Shown here one piece after another: positions 27,395-35,680 of a stretch of 64,000 bases of DNA. Below the pieces are notes generated by a model, which was not told where the DNA came from, ran no database searches, and was given only the letters and a program-made list of their open reading frames with translations. The first letter of the stretch is position 1. Each line of letters begins with the position of its first letter. Both the position numbers and the translations under genes were made by a program. Source of the DNA: Methanobrevibacter sp. (GTDB taxonomy: Archaea > Methanobacteriota > Methanobacteria > Methanobacteriales > Methanobacteriaceae); the NCBI RefSeq assembly GCF_015062935.1, contig NZ_SUTM01000009.1, forward strand, positions 1-64,000, in the 5' to 3' direction.

Positions 27395-28293
27395 TATTCA
27401 TCATCCTCCTTTTCAGGTATTATGGATTTCCTTCCAATTTTTGGTTCCAACCAGTTATAAATTTTTTCAGTTAAAGGAAGGGCTATAAATATTACTATGT
27501 ATATACCTACACAAAATGAAAGCAAGTTACTGAATCCCGCAAAGGCCTGAATTTGGGTTTCCATGCCCGGAAATGCTGCAAGAGTCGGTCCAATAGCAGC
27601 AGCGTTCATACTCGCACTGCCAACACCGCTGGCCATAGCAAACGCATAAGGATGCAGCGGCAGGAATGACAATGATAAAGTAACAAGGAAACTGATAAAT
27701 ATTGTTCCGATTACAGTTCCAATAATGAATATTGCAAATACTCCTCTTGATTCAGGAGAGTTAAAACCATATTTATCTACAACAACAGCCACGTTAGGTT
27801 CCCTACCAATTGAATTGGTCATACCAATTGATTCTTTTTTAAATCCTAAAATCAATGCAATTGGAAGCACCAATATTGTAGCCAAGTGTCCTAATTCCTG
27901 CAGTATTAAAGCAGGACCCATTTCAAAAATCAGATGAATGGATTGACCACTGGCAACAGCCAATTTTGCAATTAAAACCCCGATAAAAAGCATCATGGCC
28001 CCTTCGGCAATACGAGCTTGTTTCCTTTGAATCCATTTAATAGGTTTTGCAAGATAAAAGACCAGACCCAAGATAATTGTATAAATTAACGGCATTATAG
28101 TAATGGCAACATCTTTAGTGAGTGGAATTTTGATTGTGCCTATCAACTCAGCAATAACAACTAAAATAAGAACAGTAATGTGTAATCTGTAATCTCTCCA
28201 AGGATTTTTCTTTAAAATCCTTTTATCCGTTTTTTCACGGTATATATGCTCCACTTGCCCATCTTTATCTGGAATAAAAATCCACCCCAACAA
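27394..28293 (-). CDS. DUF3100 family membrane protein, second copy
   Basis: This 299-residue membrane protein has about eight helices. The conserved core is VAEGAMMLFIGVLIAKLA-like near 97-113, then FEMGPALILQELGHLATI, IGMTNSIGREPNVAVVVDKYG, and FAMASGVGSASMNAAAIG. The HEL-type zinc protease motif is not complete (QELGH only), so a protease role is unlikely. The start is uncertain: TTG 28293 is the first standard codon, but a G-rich stretch followed by ATT in frame (28275) is also possible. Confidence 0.8.
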   Translation of the reverse strand: MLGWIFIPDKDGQVEHIYREKTDKRILKKNPWRDYRLHITVLILVVIAELIGTIKIPLTKDVAITIMPLIYTIILGLVFYLAKPIKWIQRKQARIAEGAMMLFIGVLIAKLAVASGQSIHLIFEMGPALILQELGHLATILVLPIALILGFKKESIGMTNSIGREPNVAVVVDKYGFNSPESRGVFAIFIIGTVIGTIFISFLVTLSLSFLPLHPYAFAMASGVGSASMNAAAIGPTLAAFPGMETQIQAFAGFSNLLSFCVGIYIVIFIALPLTEKIYNWLEPKIGRKSIIPEKEDDE

Positions 28294-28380
28294 GAAAAAA
28301 TATTATAAAATTTACAATATTAAATCATATATAATTTACTTTTTTAAATCTGATATTTAAATTAATAAGATTCAAATTTT

Positions 28381-28442
28381 AAAATTTCACAAAATAAGAA
28401 TAAAAATATAAAAAAAATAATTAAAATTTCACAAAATAAGAA
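28381..28442. repeat. Two copies of a 20-bp direct repeat
   Basis: AAAATTTCACAAAATAAGAA occurs at 28381-28400 and again, unchanged, at 28423-28442. The 155-base gap between the two DUF3100 pairs is otherwise plain A/T. The repeats may be a remnant of the tandem duplication or a binding site for a regulator of the second pair. Confidence 0.6.
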
Positions 28443-28448
28443 AAAATA

Positions 28449-28940
28449 TTATGCTATTGGAACGCCAGTTAAAACCAGCACAATATGAGCCACAATAGCA
28501 GAACCGAAATAAGTGGAAGCGATAACCAGAACTGTAATAACAACAGCTTTCCATCCCAGAGCCTTGAATTCATTCCAGCTTTTACCCATTCCAATACCAA
28601 CATATGCCAAAAATACAGTAACAATAGATAAAAGTTCCACATTTGACACATAATAGAGAACAGTATCAGATGTAGGCATTCCAGGAAATGCCAGAATTAT
28701 TCCCATTAGGCTAATGTAAATAATTGATGATATGTTTAACGGAAGTTTCCTTTCCATCCACACTCCAATTAAAGTTATTAATGACAGTATACCCATTCCA
28801 ATTAGAGAATCAGCTATAGGATGTTTATAGCCAATGTAATTTCCAATTACAGTTATGATTGAAAAAATTACTAAAAGCAGAATCCAATTAAAAATTCCCT
28901 CAACAGAGACATTTTCAGATCCGTCAATTAATTCATGCAT
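28449..28940 (-). CDS. DUF3100 partner membrane protein, first copy
   Basis: This 163-residue membrane protein matches the one at 26903-27394 almost along its full length. The N-terminus MHELIDGSENVSVEGIFNW precedes the first helix. ATG 28940 follows GGAAGGTGGTAAATA and overlaps the stop of the DUF3100 gene. About five helices are visible and no cysteine motif. Confidence 0.8.
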   Translation of the reverse strand: MHELIDGSENVSVEGIFNWILLLVIFSIITVIGNYIGYKHPIADSLIGMGILSLITLIGVWMERKLPLNISSIIYISLMGIILAFPGMPTSDTVLYYVSNVELLSIVTVFLAYVGIGMGKSWNEFKALGWKAVVITVLVIASTYFGSAIVAHIVLVLTGVPIA

Positions 28941-29863
28941 TATTTACCACCTTCCTGATTAGCATCAGCAGATCCATCATTAGGAACATTCCTACCAATC
29001 TTAGGTTCTAAAAACTCATATAACTTTTCGGTCAATGGCAATGCAAGGAATATCACAATGTAAATTCCAATTGAGAATGAAAGCAAATTACTGAATCCTG
29101 CGAAAGCTTCAATCTGAGTTTCCAAAGCAGGAAATGCTGCAAGAGTAGGGCCTAGAGAAGCCGCATTCATACTTGCACTACCAACACCACTTGCCATAGC
29201 GAAAGCATATGGGTGGAGGGGTAAAACTGAAACACTTATACTTGTTAAAAAACTAATGAAAACAGTACCTATAATGGTTCCAACAATAAATAATGCGAAT
29301 ATTCCACGAGATTCAGCAGAATTAAAACCATATTTATCTACAACGACCGCAACTTCCGGTTCACGACCAATAGAATTAGTCATTCCAATAGCTTCACGTT
29401 TAAAACCTAAAAGCAATGCAACAGGAAGTGCTATAAGAATTGTTGCCAAATGCCCTAATTCCTGCAACATTAATGCTGGACCCATTTCAAAAATTAAATG
29501 AATTGAACTACCACTGGAAACAGCCAATTTTGCAATTAAAATGCCTATAAATAGCATCATTGCCCCTTCAGCAACCCTAGATTGTTTTCTTTGAATCCAT
29601 TTAATAGGTTTTGCCAAATAAAATACTAACCCCAGGACCATTGTATACAATAAAGGCATTATAGAAACTTCAATACCCTGAGAAATCCTTATTTCTCTCG
29701 GACCGATTAACATTGCTATTACCACTAAAAGCAATACTGTTAAATGCAGCCCATAATCTTTCCAAGGATTTTTCTTTAAAATACGTTTATCAGTCTTTTC
29801 ACGATATATGTGTTGAACTTCTGTCGTCTCTACATCATTTTTTGAAATAATACCCACTCCCAC
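28940..29863 (-). CDS. DUF3100 family membrane protein, first copy
   Basis: This 307-residue protein is the paralogue of the one at 27394-28293, with the same core motifs (FEMGPALMLQELGHLATI, IGREPEVAVVVDKYGFNSA, GVGSASMNAASLGP). The cytoplasmic N-terminus contains the conserved HIYREKTDKRILKKNPW. The first standard start is GTG 29863; a second GTG at 29857 and ATT at 29851 are close to the G-rich GGGTGGGAGTGGG. It is the first gene of the cluster and has its own promoter. Confidence 0.8.
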   Translation of the reverse strand: MGVGIISKNDVETTEVQHIYREKTDKRILKKNPWKDYGLHLTVLLLVVIAMLIGPREIRISQGIEVSIMPLLYTMVLGLVFYLAKPIKWIQRKQSRVAEGAMMLFIGILIAKLAVSSGSSIHLIFEMGPALMLQELGHLATILIALPVALLLGFKREAIGMTNSIGREPEVAVVVDKYGFNSAESRGIFALFIVGTIIGTVFISFLTSISVSVLPLHPYAFAMASGVGSASMNAASLGPTLAAFPALETQIEAFAGFSNLLSFSIGIYIVIFLALPLTEKLYEFLEPKIGRNVPNDGSADANQEGGK

Positions 29864-29865
29864 CC

Positions 29866-29883
29866 AACATGCAAAAACATGTT
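29866..29883. promoter_or_regulatory. Inverted repeat, possible operator of the DUF3100 cluster
   Basis: AACATG-CAAAAA-CATGTT lies between the TATA box and the first gene. Two 6-base arms separated by 6 bases suit a dimeric DNA-binding protein acting just downstream of the transcription start. Confidence 0.5.
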
Positions 29884-29908
29884 AATTAATTTATTTTTTC
29901 AAAAAAGG

Positions 29909-29920
29909 AGTATATAAATA
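29909..29920 (-). promoter_or_regulatory. TATA box of the DUF3100/PrpD cluster
   Basis: On the minus strand TATTTATATACT lies about 50 bases upstream of the first DUF3100 start. The AT-rich bases upstream (29931-29946) contain a direct repeat AGTTCT-CAAA-AGTTCT, which may bind an activator. Confidence 0.5.
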
Positions 29921-30065
29921 CATATGATTTAGTTCTCAAAAGTTCTAAAAAAAGGCATAAAAATAATGATAAAATATTAATTAATTCACTAAAAGTGAAC
30001 AATTAAAAATTGATAAAAATTAGTTATTATAAAAATAAAAAAATAAAAAAAGTGTTTTTATAAAA

Positions 30066-31316
30066 TCACATTCTACAAAGTGGTTTTGCCAGATGACGCC
30101 TAGCAGAAACAGGTGTTTCGTAAAACTGAGAATTTTTTAAATTACGAGTGATAATAATAGGAACTTTTTTATCAGAATCTAATTTTTTCCCACATCGTTT
30201 ACATTTAAATCCCTTGTTTTTACCTGCAGAAGTCATTCTTTTTCCACATTCGCAAATTGGATTTTTATATTCCACATCATTCAAACTTATGACCTGAAAC
30301 TTTTCGATGTTGAAAGTGTTCTGCTCACCGATTCCACCGAATACACGGATAACATCACCAGGACATAAATCTGAAACAACGTTTCTGAATGATTTTGTAG
30401 GTTCATAAGCGCCGCATTCTATTTCACCGGAATCGTCTTCAATAAAAAAGAACATGTGCCCACCATCAATTATTTTAGGTTTATTTTTTACTTCCCCAAT
30501 AACTTCATAACAACCGAATTGCTTCATATCAGATATCTTGTCTGCTTTTTGGATATGCATATCAGTGTGCTGATTAGTTTTAAATATGCACCAGTCAACA
30601 ATTGGTTCTGAAACTTTAACAATACCTTGAGCTTTTTTTAAGGCATCAACAGTGTTTGAACGTATCCCATATAAGACAGGACATGGAGTTTTAGGTTCGA
30701 TGGCAATGTAGTTTTCACCATAATCTATATTTTCAAAAGTATCCGGAAATGTTTGCTCATCCATTTCATAAACTGAATCATAATCTATTTGACGTTTTGT
30801 TCCATAATTCTCACTTGATCTGTAAGCAAGCAACTCATAAGTGTAATCGGACAGAGGCAGACTAATGGCTGCAATAGAACCTATTATCCCCCTTCCCTTT
30901 TTGAATTTATGAATTTCACATCCTATAGACTTTCCAAAGTTTTCAGCCTCATCAATGGTGATGAACTCATAAATTGCCCTAAATGCATATTCTTCCATCT
31001 GAGAAGTTATTTCACCCTCATAAAATATTACCCCCGGATTGGTATTGTCACAGTCAAACATGGAGAGTTTTTCAACTTCCTCCAATACAATCCTTCGAGC
31101 AAGATCTGCTTTGTCATCATTTTTGATTTTGAAACTGACACCGCCATTGCCTCTGGTTTTAAATCTGGCAAATGGATTTAATCTAATCAATCTAGGATGG
31201 TCAAGAAGTTCAATTCCATTGTCTTTGAGTTTGTTTATTATCTGACTAGCTAGAAAAGTAGTGCACATTCCATCCGGAGAGTCTGTGTCATCTATTCCAA
31301 TATGTAAAACATTAAT
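30066..31316 (-). CDS. tiaS: tRNA(Ile2) agmatinyl-cytidine synthetase TiaS, non-standard start
   Basis: TiaS adds agmatine to C34 of tRNA-Ile(CAU) so that it reads AUA. The N-terminal catalytic segment GIDDTDSPDGMCTTFL begins upstream of the first in-frame ATG (31268). The middle contains the family domains (RLNPFARFKTRGNGG, GRGIIGSIAAISLPL), then an OB-like region and a zinc ribbon near the C-terminus (CECGKRM...CKRCGKK). The frame is open only back to 31316, where it meets TAA; no ATG, GTG or TTG is available there. ATT 31316 is 4 bases after AAGGTGAT and is the most plausible start. Confidence 0.93.
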   Translation of the reverse strand: MNVLHIGIDDTDSPDGMCTTFLASQIINKLKDNGIELLDHPRLIRLNPFARFKTRGNGGVSFKIKNDDKADLARRIVLEEVEKLSMFDCDNTNPGVIFYEGEITSQMEEYAFRAIYEFITIDEAENFGKSIGCEIHKFKKGRGIIGSIAAISLPLSDYTYELLAYRSSENYGTKRQIDYDSVYEMDEQTFPDTFENIDYGENYIAIEPKTPCPVLYGIRSNTVDALKKAQGIVKVSEPIVDWCIFKTNQHTDMHIQKADKISDMKQFGCYEVIGEVKNKPKIIDGGHMFFFIEDDSGEIECGAYEPTKSFRNVVSDLCPGDVIRVFGGIGEQNTFNIEKFQVISLNDVEYKNPICECGKRMTSAGKNKGFKCKRCGKKLDSDKKVPIIITRNLKNSQFYETPVSARRHLAKPLCRM

Positions 31317-31386
31317 TTAAATCACCTTAAATATATAAAATATTATAGTTATAACAATATATAGTTTAATTTAAAGAGGCCATTCA

Positions 31387-32319
31387 ATGTTTACTCGTGG
31401 AAACTTGTTACAGCAGATAGAGCAATTACTAAAATCTCAGGGTTATAAAACCTCAGACACCTATGAACAGGGATCATTCGACATCGTAGCAAGAAAAAAT
31501 TTGTTGATATTACTTTTAAAAACTTTCATAAACATTGACAGCATTAATGAGCATAATGCCCATGAAATGAAGCAATTAGCCAATATTTTCTTAGCATCCC
31601 CAATAATAATAGGAGAAAAATCCAGAAACGGACTTCTTGAAGAGGGAGTCATATACGAAAGATACGATATTCCCACCATTACATTTGAGACTTTTAAAAA
31701 CATGATTGTTTATAATGAATATCCTGAAATTTTAGCTGACCGTGGAGGATATTTTGTAAAAATCGACGGCAATGTCATAAAACAATACCGTGAAGAATAT
31801 TCAATGTCTTTAAAGGATTTGGCGAATTTGGCTCATGTTTCACGTGCTACAATGTATAAATATGAAAACGGAATTGTCCGTGCAAATACGGAAACCGCAA
31901 TGATTCTGGAGGAAATCCTGAACACTAAAGTAACTCTCGACATTGATTTGCTGAAACAGCCTCAAAAAGATGATGTTGAATATACCAATGACGTTAATGA
32001 TCTGTCCAAATTGGGCTATGGAGTACTGTCCACCAATAAAAGCCCATTTGATGCGGTTGCAAAAATGAAAAGTTCAGATAAACAATCCCCATTATTAACA
32101 AATGTCGAGAAAAATAGAAGCGAAAAAACTTTAAAAAGAATGGCAATACCTCTAAAAGATTTATCAATGGTTACCACATCAGAGCCTGTTTTTATCATAA
32201 ATAACGAAAAGATTAAAGAATCAATTGGTACCATCCCCGTGATTAAATCATGGGAACTGAAAGAATTTGAAAACTCAAAAGAATTATTGAAAATGATTAG
32301 GGAGAGAAAAGAAAACTAG
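31387..32319 (+). CDS. HTH-type transcriptional regulator (archaeal XRE-like family)
   Basis: The 310-residue protein has three parts: an N-terminal nuclease-fold-like domain (about 1-110; GYKTSDTYEQGSFDIVARK), an XRE-type helix-turn-helix (about 131-185; MSLKDLANLAHVSRATMYKYENG), and a C-terminal domain (about 220-310). This is the archaeal 'putative HTH-type transcriptional regulatory protein' family, and the target genes are unknown. The ATG follows AAAGAGGCCATTCA. It is divergent from tiaS. The adjacent Cys-rich gene follows 10 bases downstream. Confidence 0.85.
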   Translation: MFTRGNLLQQIEQLLKSQGYKTSDTYEQGSFDIVARKNLLILLLKTFINIDSINEHNAHEMKQLANIFLASPIIIGEKSRNGLLEEGVIYERYDIPTITFETFKNMIVYNEYPEILADRGGYFVKIDGNVIKQYREEYSMSLKDLANLAHVSRATMYKYENGIVRANTETAMILEEILNTKVTLDIDLLKQPQKDDVEYTNDVNDLSKLGYGVLSTNKSPFDAVAKMKSSDKQSPLLTNVEKNRSEKTLKRMAIPLKDLSMVTTSEPVFIINNEKIKESIGTIPVIKSWELKEFENSKELLKMIRERKEN

Positions 32320-32329
32320 AGTGATTAAT

Positions 32330-32716
32330 ATGGAAAATTTACAAATTACAGATATGGAAAATCATCCTATAAAATGGGTTTGCAATTATAAAGGACAAAG
32401 AGCAATTGGAATTTGTGGAAAAACACAAAAAATAGCTATGTTTGCATCAGATGAAAGAGTATCAAGAATTCTTGATGACATCGTAATAGGAACCGACGAA
32501 GCCCAAGAGGGATACGGCTGTGAAGAAAAAAACAGATGCTGCAATTTTGAATGCGAACTCTGTGAAATATCACCAAGGCAATATTTACAGATTACAGGTA
32601 AAAAACCGTCAAATAAAAATATAAAAGATTTAATAAATGGATTGGCGGATTTAAACAAAACCCTTAAAGAAGACGGATTCGTACCCTTTGAAGAATACGA
32701 AATCGTTAAACTTTAA
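32330..32716 (+). CDS. Cysteine-rich hypothetical protein, 128 residues
   Basis: I do not recognise a family. A cluster of cysteines in the middle (GCEEKNRCCNFECELC, about 63-78) suggests a metal or Fe-S site. The remaining parts look globular. ATG 32330 is preceded by AGTGATTA, a weak ribosome binding site; GTG 32321 is an alternative start. It is 10 bases after the HTH gene and probably cotranscribed. Its stop overlaps the convergent gene by 4 bases. Confidence 0.65.
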   Translation: MENLQITDMENHPIKWVCNYKGQRAIGICGKTQKIAMFASDERVSRILDDIVIGTDEAQEGYGCEEKNRCCNFECELCEISPRQYLQITGKKPSNKNIKDLINGLADLNKTLKEDGFVPFEEYEIVKL

Positions 32717-33510
32717 TATTTTTTCAAAAGACTAAAATCATCACTAGCTTCTTCTATTTTTGCAACACCCAATGTAATTAAATCTACGTAATCTATATTT
32801 TTTAAAAATTCAAATGCTTCTTTAGGCTGCAGCACTCCTGCGGCCAATATTCTGGAAGCAATAACTTTCTTATTTAAACTTAACAGTCTCTGTTTAAAAT
32901 CTTCTCTTTGAGAAGCATTAAAAGCACTGATATCCATCATATAAGAAATTGAATTAAATGGAATCATGTAAAAGTCAAACAAATCCATATCTAAATTTTC
33001 AGGAATCAAATCAGTAGTCTTAGAAGGAAATGCTGTAATCAAACCTGATAGGGCACCTGTGCTGTTAATTTCAGACAGGATTTTTGCAGTTAATTTCCAG
33101 TCATAGCCGTCAACGATGAATTCATCAACCATCATTAACGGACAATCATAAGTTGAGAATAGCTCTATATCCTCATCCCAGTCCACTTCCTTAGCAACAT
33201 CATAATTCGGATTTAGATAATCAACATCAGACCTGCCGACAGTAGCAATGACATTCATTTTACAGTCCTGTTCAACTGCAAGATCATATGCTTCAAGCAG
33301 ATTGGCATCATTTACCAAATTAATAGCCCTTACTCCCTGATTATATGATTCGACAATGACATCTGCAATATTTTGAGGACTGTCATATAAATCCAGCTGA
33401 TAAAGTCTGGCTCTATGTCCAAAATAAGGCTCTGCCATGAACGGTCCGAAACCTAAAATTGTTTGCGGAATTGATTTGTCTTTATATTTTAAGTCCTCAA
33501 AATAAATAAT
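32713..33510 (-). CDS. TIM-barrel-like protein of unknown function, AUU start suspected
   Basis: The strand pattern (TILGFGPFMAEPYFGH, GVRAINLVNDANLLEAYDLA, MNVIATVGRSDVDYL, LPLSGLITAFP-like segments, KVIASRILAAGVL) suggests a TIM barrel of the aldolase or aldo-keto type, but I cannot assign an enzyme. The first in-frame ATG (33438) lies inside what looks like the first strand-loop unit. A strong GAGGTGAT at 33511-33518 sits just upstream, and the first codons after it are ATT ATT. The frame opens right after the stop of the upstream UPF0145 gene, so AUU 33510 or 33507 is the likely start. Confidence 0.6.
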   Translation of the reverse strand: MIYFEDLKYKDKSIPQTILGFGPFMAEPYFGHRARLYQLDLYDSPQNIADVIVESYNQGVRAINLVNDANLLEAYDLAVEQDCKMNVIATVGRSDVDYLNPNYDVAKEVDWDEDIELFSTYDCPLMMVDEFIVDGYDWKLTAKILSEINSTGALSGLITAFPSKTTDLIPENLDMDLFDFYMIPFNSISYMMDISAFNASQREDFKQRLLSLNKKVIASRILAAGVLQPKEAFEFLKNIDYVDLITLGVAKIEEASDDFSLLKKY

Positions 33511-33516
33511 ATCACC

Positions 33517-33855
33517 TCATTCTTTTTCAACTACAACGGCAGTTCCATAAACTAAAATCTCCTGCATTACATCAGAGATTTCATTTGAATCAAATCTTAT
33601 GGCTACAATACCGTTTGCACCTAATTCTTTTGCATGGTCGATTGCTCTTTTTAAAGCTTCGTCCCTTGATTCTTCCATCATGGTTACATATTGGCCGATT
33701 TCTCCACCAAAAATGGATTTTATACCTGCACCAATTTGTCCTCCGACACCTCTACTTCTTACAGTTAAACCGTAAATAAATCCTTTTGTTTCCAATATTT
33801 TAAATCCAGGAATATCATTTGCAGTTGATATTGCAAATTCGTCTACTGATACCAT
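33517..33855 (-). CDS. UPF0145 / YbjQ-family protein
   Basis: This 112-residue protein has the YbjQ pattern: GLTVRSRGVGGQIGAGIKSIFGGEIG near 30-55, ESRDEALKRAIDHAKELGANGIVAIRFD near 62-90 and a C-terminal VYGTAVVVE. The family forms a pentameric barrel-like protein of unknown function. The ATG follows AGGAGAAACTATT. It is divergent from serA and directly upstream of the barrel-like protein. Confidence 0.9.
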   Translation of the reverse strand: MVSVDEFAISTANDIPGFKILETKGFIYGLTVRSRGVGGQIGAGIKSIFGGEIGQYVTMMEESRDEALKRAIDHAKELGANGIVAIRFDSNEISDVMQEILVYGTAVVVEKE

Positions 33856-34050
33856 AATAGTTTCTCCTTAATTTTTTAAGTATAGATACCGAAAGATATC
33901 CTACTCGCTACTTAAATATTTAAAATTATTATATAAAAATATGTTATTTTTTGCAAATAATTTTAAATTATAAATATAATAAAAAACAAATTTTTAAGTA
34001 ATATTTATTATTAAATATTCAATTTAAATTTACAATATTATGGTGAAAAT

Positions 34051-35622
34051 ATGAAAGTACTCGTAGCTGATTCAATTAATGAAAAGGGTATTGAAAATCT
34101 AAAGGAAGTGGCTGAAGTCGTTGTAGACACCAGCATCACTCCTGAAGAGTTAGCAAATACCATTCATGAATACAATGGAATTATCGTAAGAAGTCGGACA
34201 AAACTTACTGCAGACATTATTAAAAAAGCAGACAACATGAAAATTATTGCTAGAGCCGGTGTAGGTGTAGATAACATCGATTTAGATGCTGCAACCGAAA
34301 AAGGTATTATGGTTGTAAATTCACCTGAATCCACTTCCGTTACTGTAGCTGAACACACCATGGGATTGATCTTAAGCATGGCCCGTAAAATTTCCATTGC
34401 AGACAAATCCGTTAAAGAGGGCAAATGGGAAAAGAAAAACTTTATGGGTGTTGAACTTAGAAACAAGACTTTAGGTGTAATCGGTATGGGAAGAATCGGT
34501 TCACAAGTAGTAAACAGATGTAAAGCATTTGGTATGGATGCAATGGCATACGACCCATATTTACCTGAAGAAGTTGCAAAACAAATGGGTGTAGATTTAA
34601 CTGATTTGGATACTGTGCTTAAAAATTCTGACTTTATTACAATCCACGTACCACTTACCCCTGAAACCAAACATTCCATCTCAACGGAACAATTTGAAAT
34701 CATGAAAGATGGAGCATACATCGTAAACTGTGCACGTGGAGGAATCATTGACGAAGAAGCATTATACGATGCTTTAGTAAACAACAAAATCGGCGGAGCC
34801 GCTTTAGACGTTTACGAAGAAGAACCACCAAAAGATTCAAAATTATTCGAACTTGACAATATCGTATTAACTCCTCACATTGCAGCATCAACCAAAGAAG
34901 CTCAAAGAGATGCCGCAATCATTGTTGCTGATGAAATTATCGACTTGGCTAACGGCAAAAACCCAAGAAATGTCTTGAACATGCCTCGTATCGATAACAA
35001 TACTTACCAAGAAGTAGCTCCATACATAGAATTATGTGAAAAATTAGGTAGTTTCATCTCCCAAGGAGTAAACGGTAAAATTAAAGAAATTGAAATTATT
35101 TACAGTGGAGAATTAGCTGAAATCGATAACCTTGAAATCTTAACAAGAACAGTTATCCAAGGAGCAGTTAATCCGTTCTTAAGTTCTCCTGTAAATGCAG
35201 TTAATGCAGCCCTCGTTGCAAAAGACAGAGGAATCAGCATTACTGAAGGTAGAAAAAATAAAGCAAAAGGCTATGAATCATTAATTAAAGTTATTGCTAA
35301 AAGTGCAGATGATGTATTCTCCGCTGAAGGAACACACTTACACGAAGCAAGAATCTTAAAAGTAAATGATTACTGGGTCGATGTTATTCCGGAAGGACAT
35401 ATGTTCATTGCAAAATACGAAGATGTTCCTGGAAGTATCGGTAAAATCGGTACAAAATTAGGAGAACATAACGTTAACATTGGAATTATGCAAGTTGGAA
35501 GAGATGAAAAAGGCGGAAGAGCCATCATGGTTCTAACTTTAGATAAAGAAATTCCAAAAGATGTTATAAAAGAAATCCAAGCTTTAGACAATGTATATGA
35601 AGCTAACGGATTAGAATTATAA
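34051..35622 (+). CDS. serA: D-3-phosphoglycerate dehydrogenase
   Basis: SerA oxidises 3-phosphoglycerate to 3-phosphohydroxypyruvate, the first step of serine synthesis. The 523-residue long form has a catalytic domain with the NAD motif [12 protein letters not shown] (about 145-156) and the catalytic Arg/Glu/His region ([32 protein letters not shown]). It also has an intervening domain and a C-terminal ACT domain ([19 protein letters not shown]) for serine feedback. The start follows GGTGAAAAT, and a strong terminator follows the stop. Confidence 0.97.
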   Translation: MKVLVADSINEKGIENLKEVAEVVVDTSITPEELANTIHEYNGIIVRSRTKLTADIIKKADNMKIIARAGVGVDNIDLDAATEKGIMVVNSPESTSVTVAEHTMGLILSMARKISIADKSVKEGKWEKKNFMGVELRNKTLGVIGMGRIGSQVVNRCKAFGMDAMAYDPYLPEEVAKQMGVDLTDLDTVLKNSDFITIHVPLTPETKHSISTEQFEIMKDGAYIVNCARGGIIDEEALYDALVNNKIGGAALDVYEEEPPKDSKLFELDNIVLTPHIAASTKEAQRDAAIIVADEIIDLANGKNPRNVLNMPRIDNNTYQEVAPYIELCEKLGSFISQGVNGKIKEIEIIYSGELAEIDNLEILTRTVIQGAVNPFLSSPVNAVNAALVAKDRGISITEGRKNKAKGYESLIKVIAKSADDVFSAEGTHLHEARILKVNDYWVDVIPEGHMFIAKYEDVPGSIGKIGTKLGEHNVNIGIMQVGRDEKGGRAIMVLTLDKEIPKDVIKEIQALDNVYEANGLEL

Positions 35623-35668
35623 AAAACAATTTTCACCAATATTGTTTTTTATTTTTTTATTTTTTTTC
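35621..35668 (+). terminator. Hairpin plus T-run terminator after serA
   Basis: AAAAAACAAT (35621-35630) pairs with ATTGTTTTTT (35641-35650) around a 10-base loop and continues into T-rich sequence. The stop codon of serA overlaps the first arm. Confidence 0.75.
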
Positions 35669-35680
35669 AACCATTAAAAA

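Noticed and set aside
28269-28293. AUU start for the second DUF3100 gene listed as a firm case
   Set aside because: TTG 28293 is available in frame, so unlike tiaS and the barrel protein a standard alternative exists.
34164-34787. Long minus-strand open frame (207 codons) inside serA
   Set aside because: serA on the plus strand has clear conserved motifs throughout, and the minus-strand translation is Ser/Pro/Ile-rich with no domain, as expected of a codon shadow.
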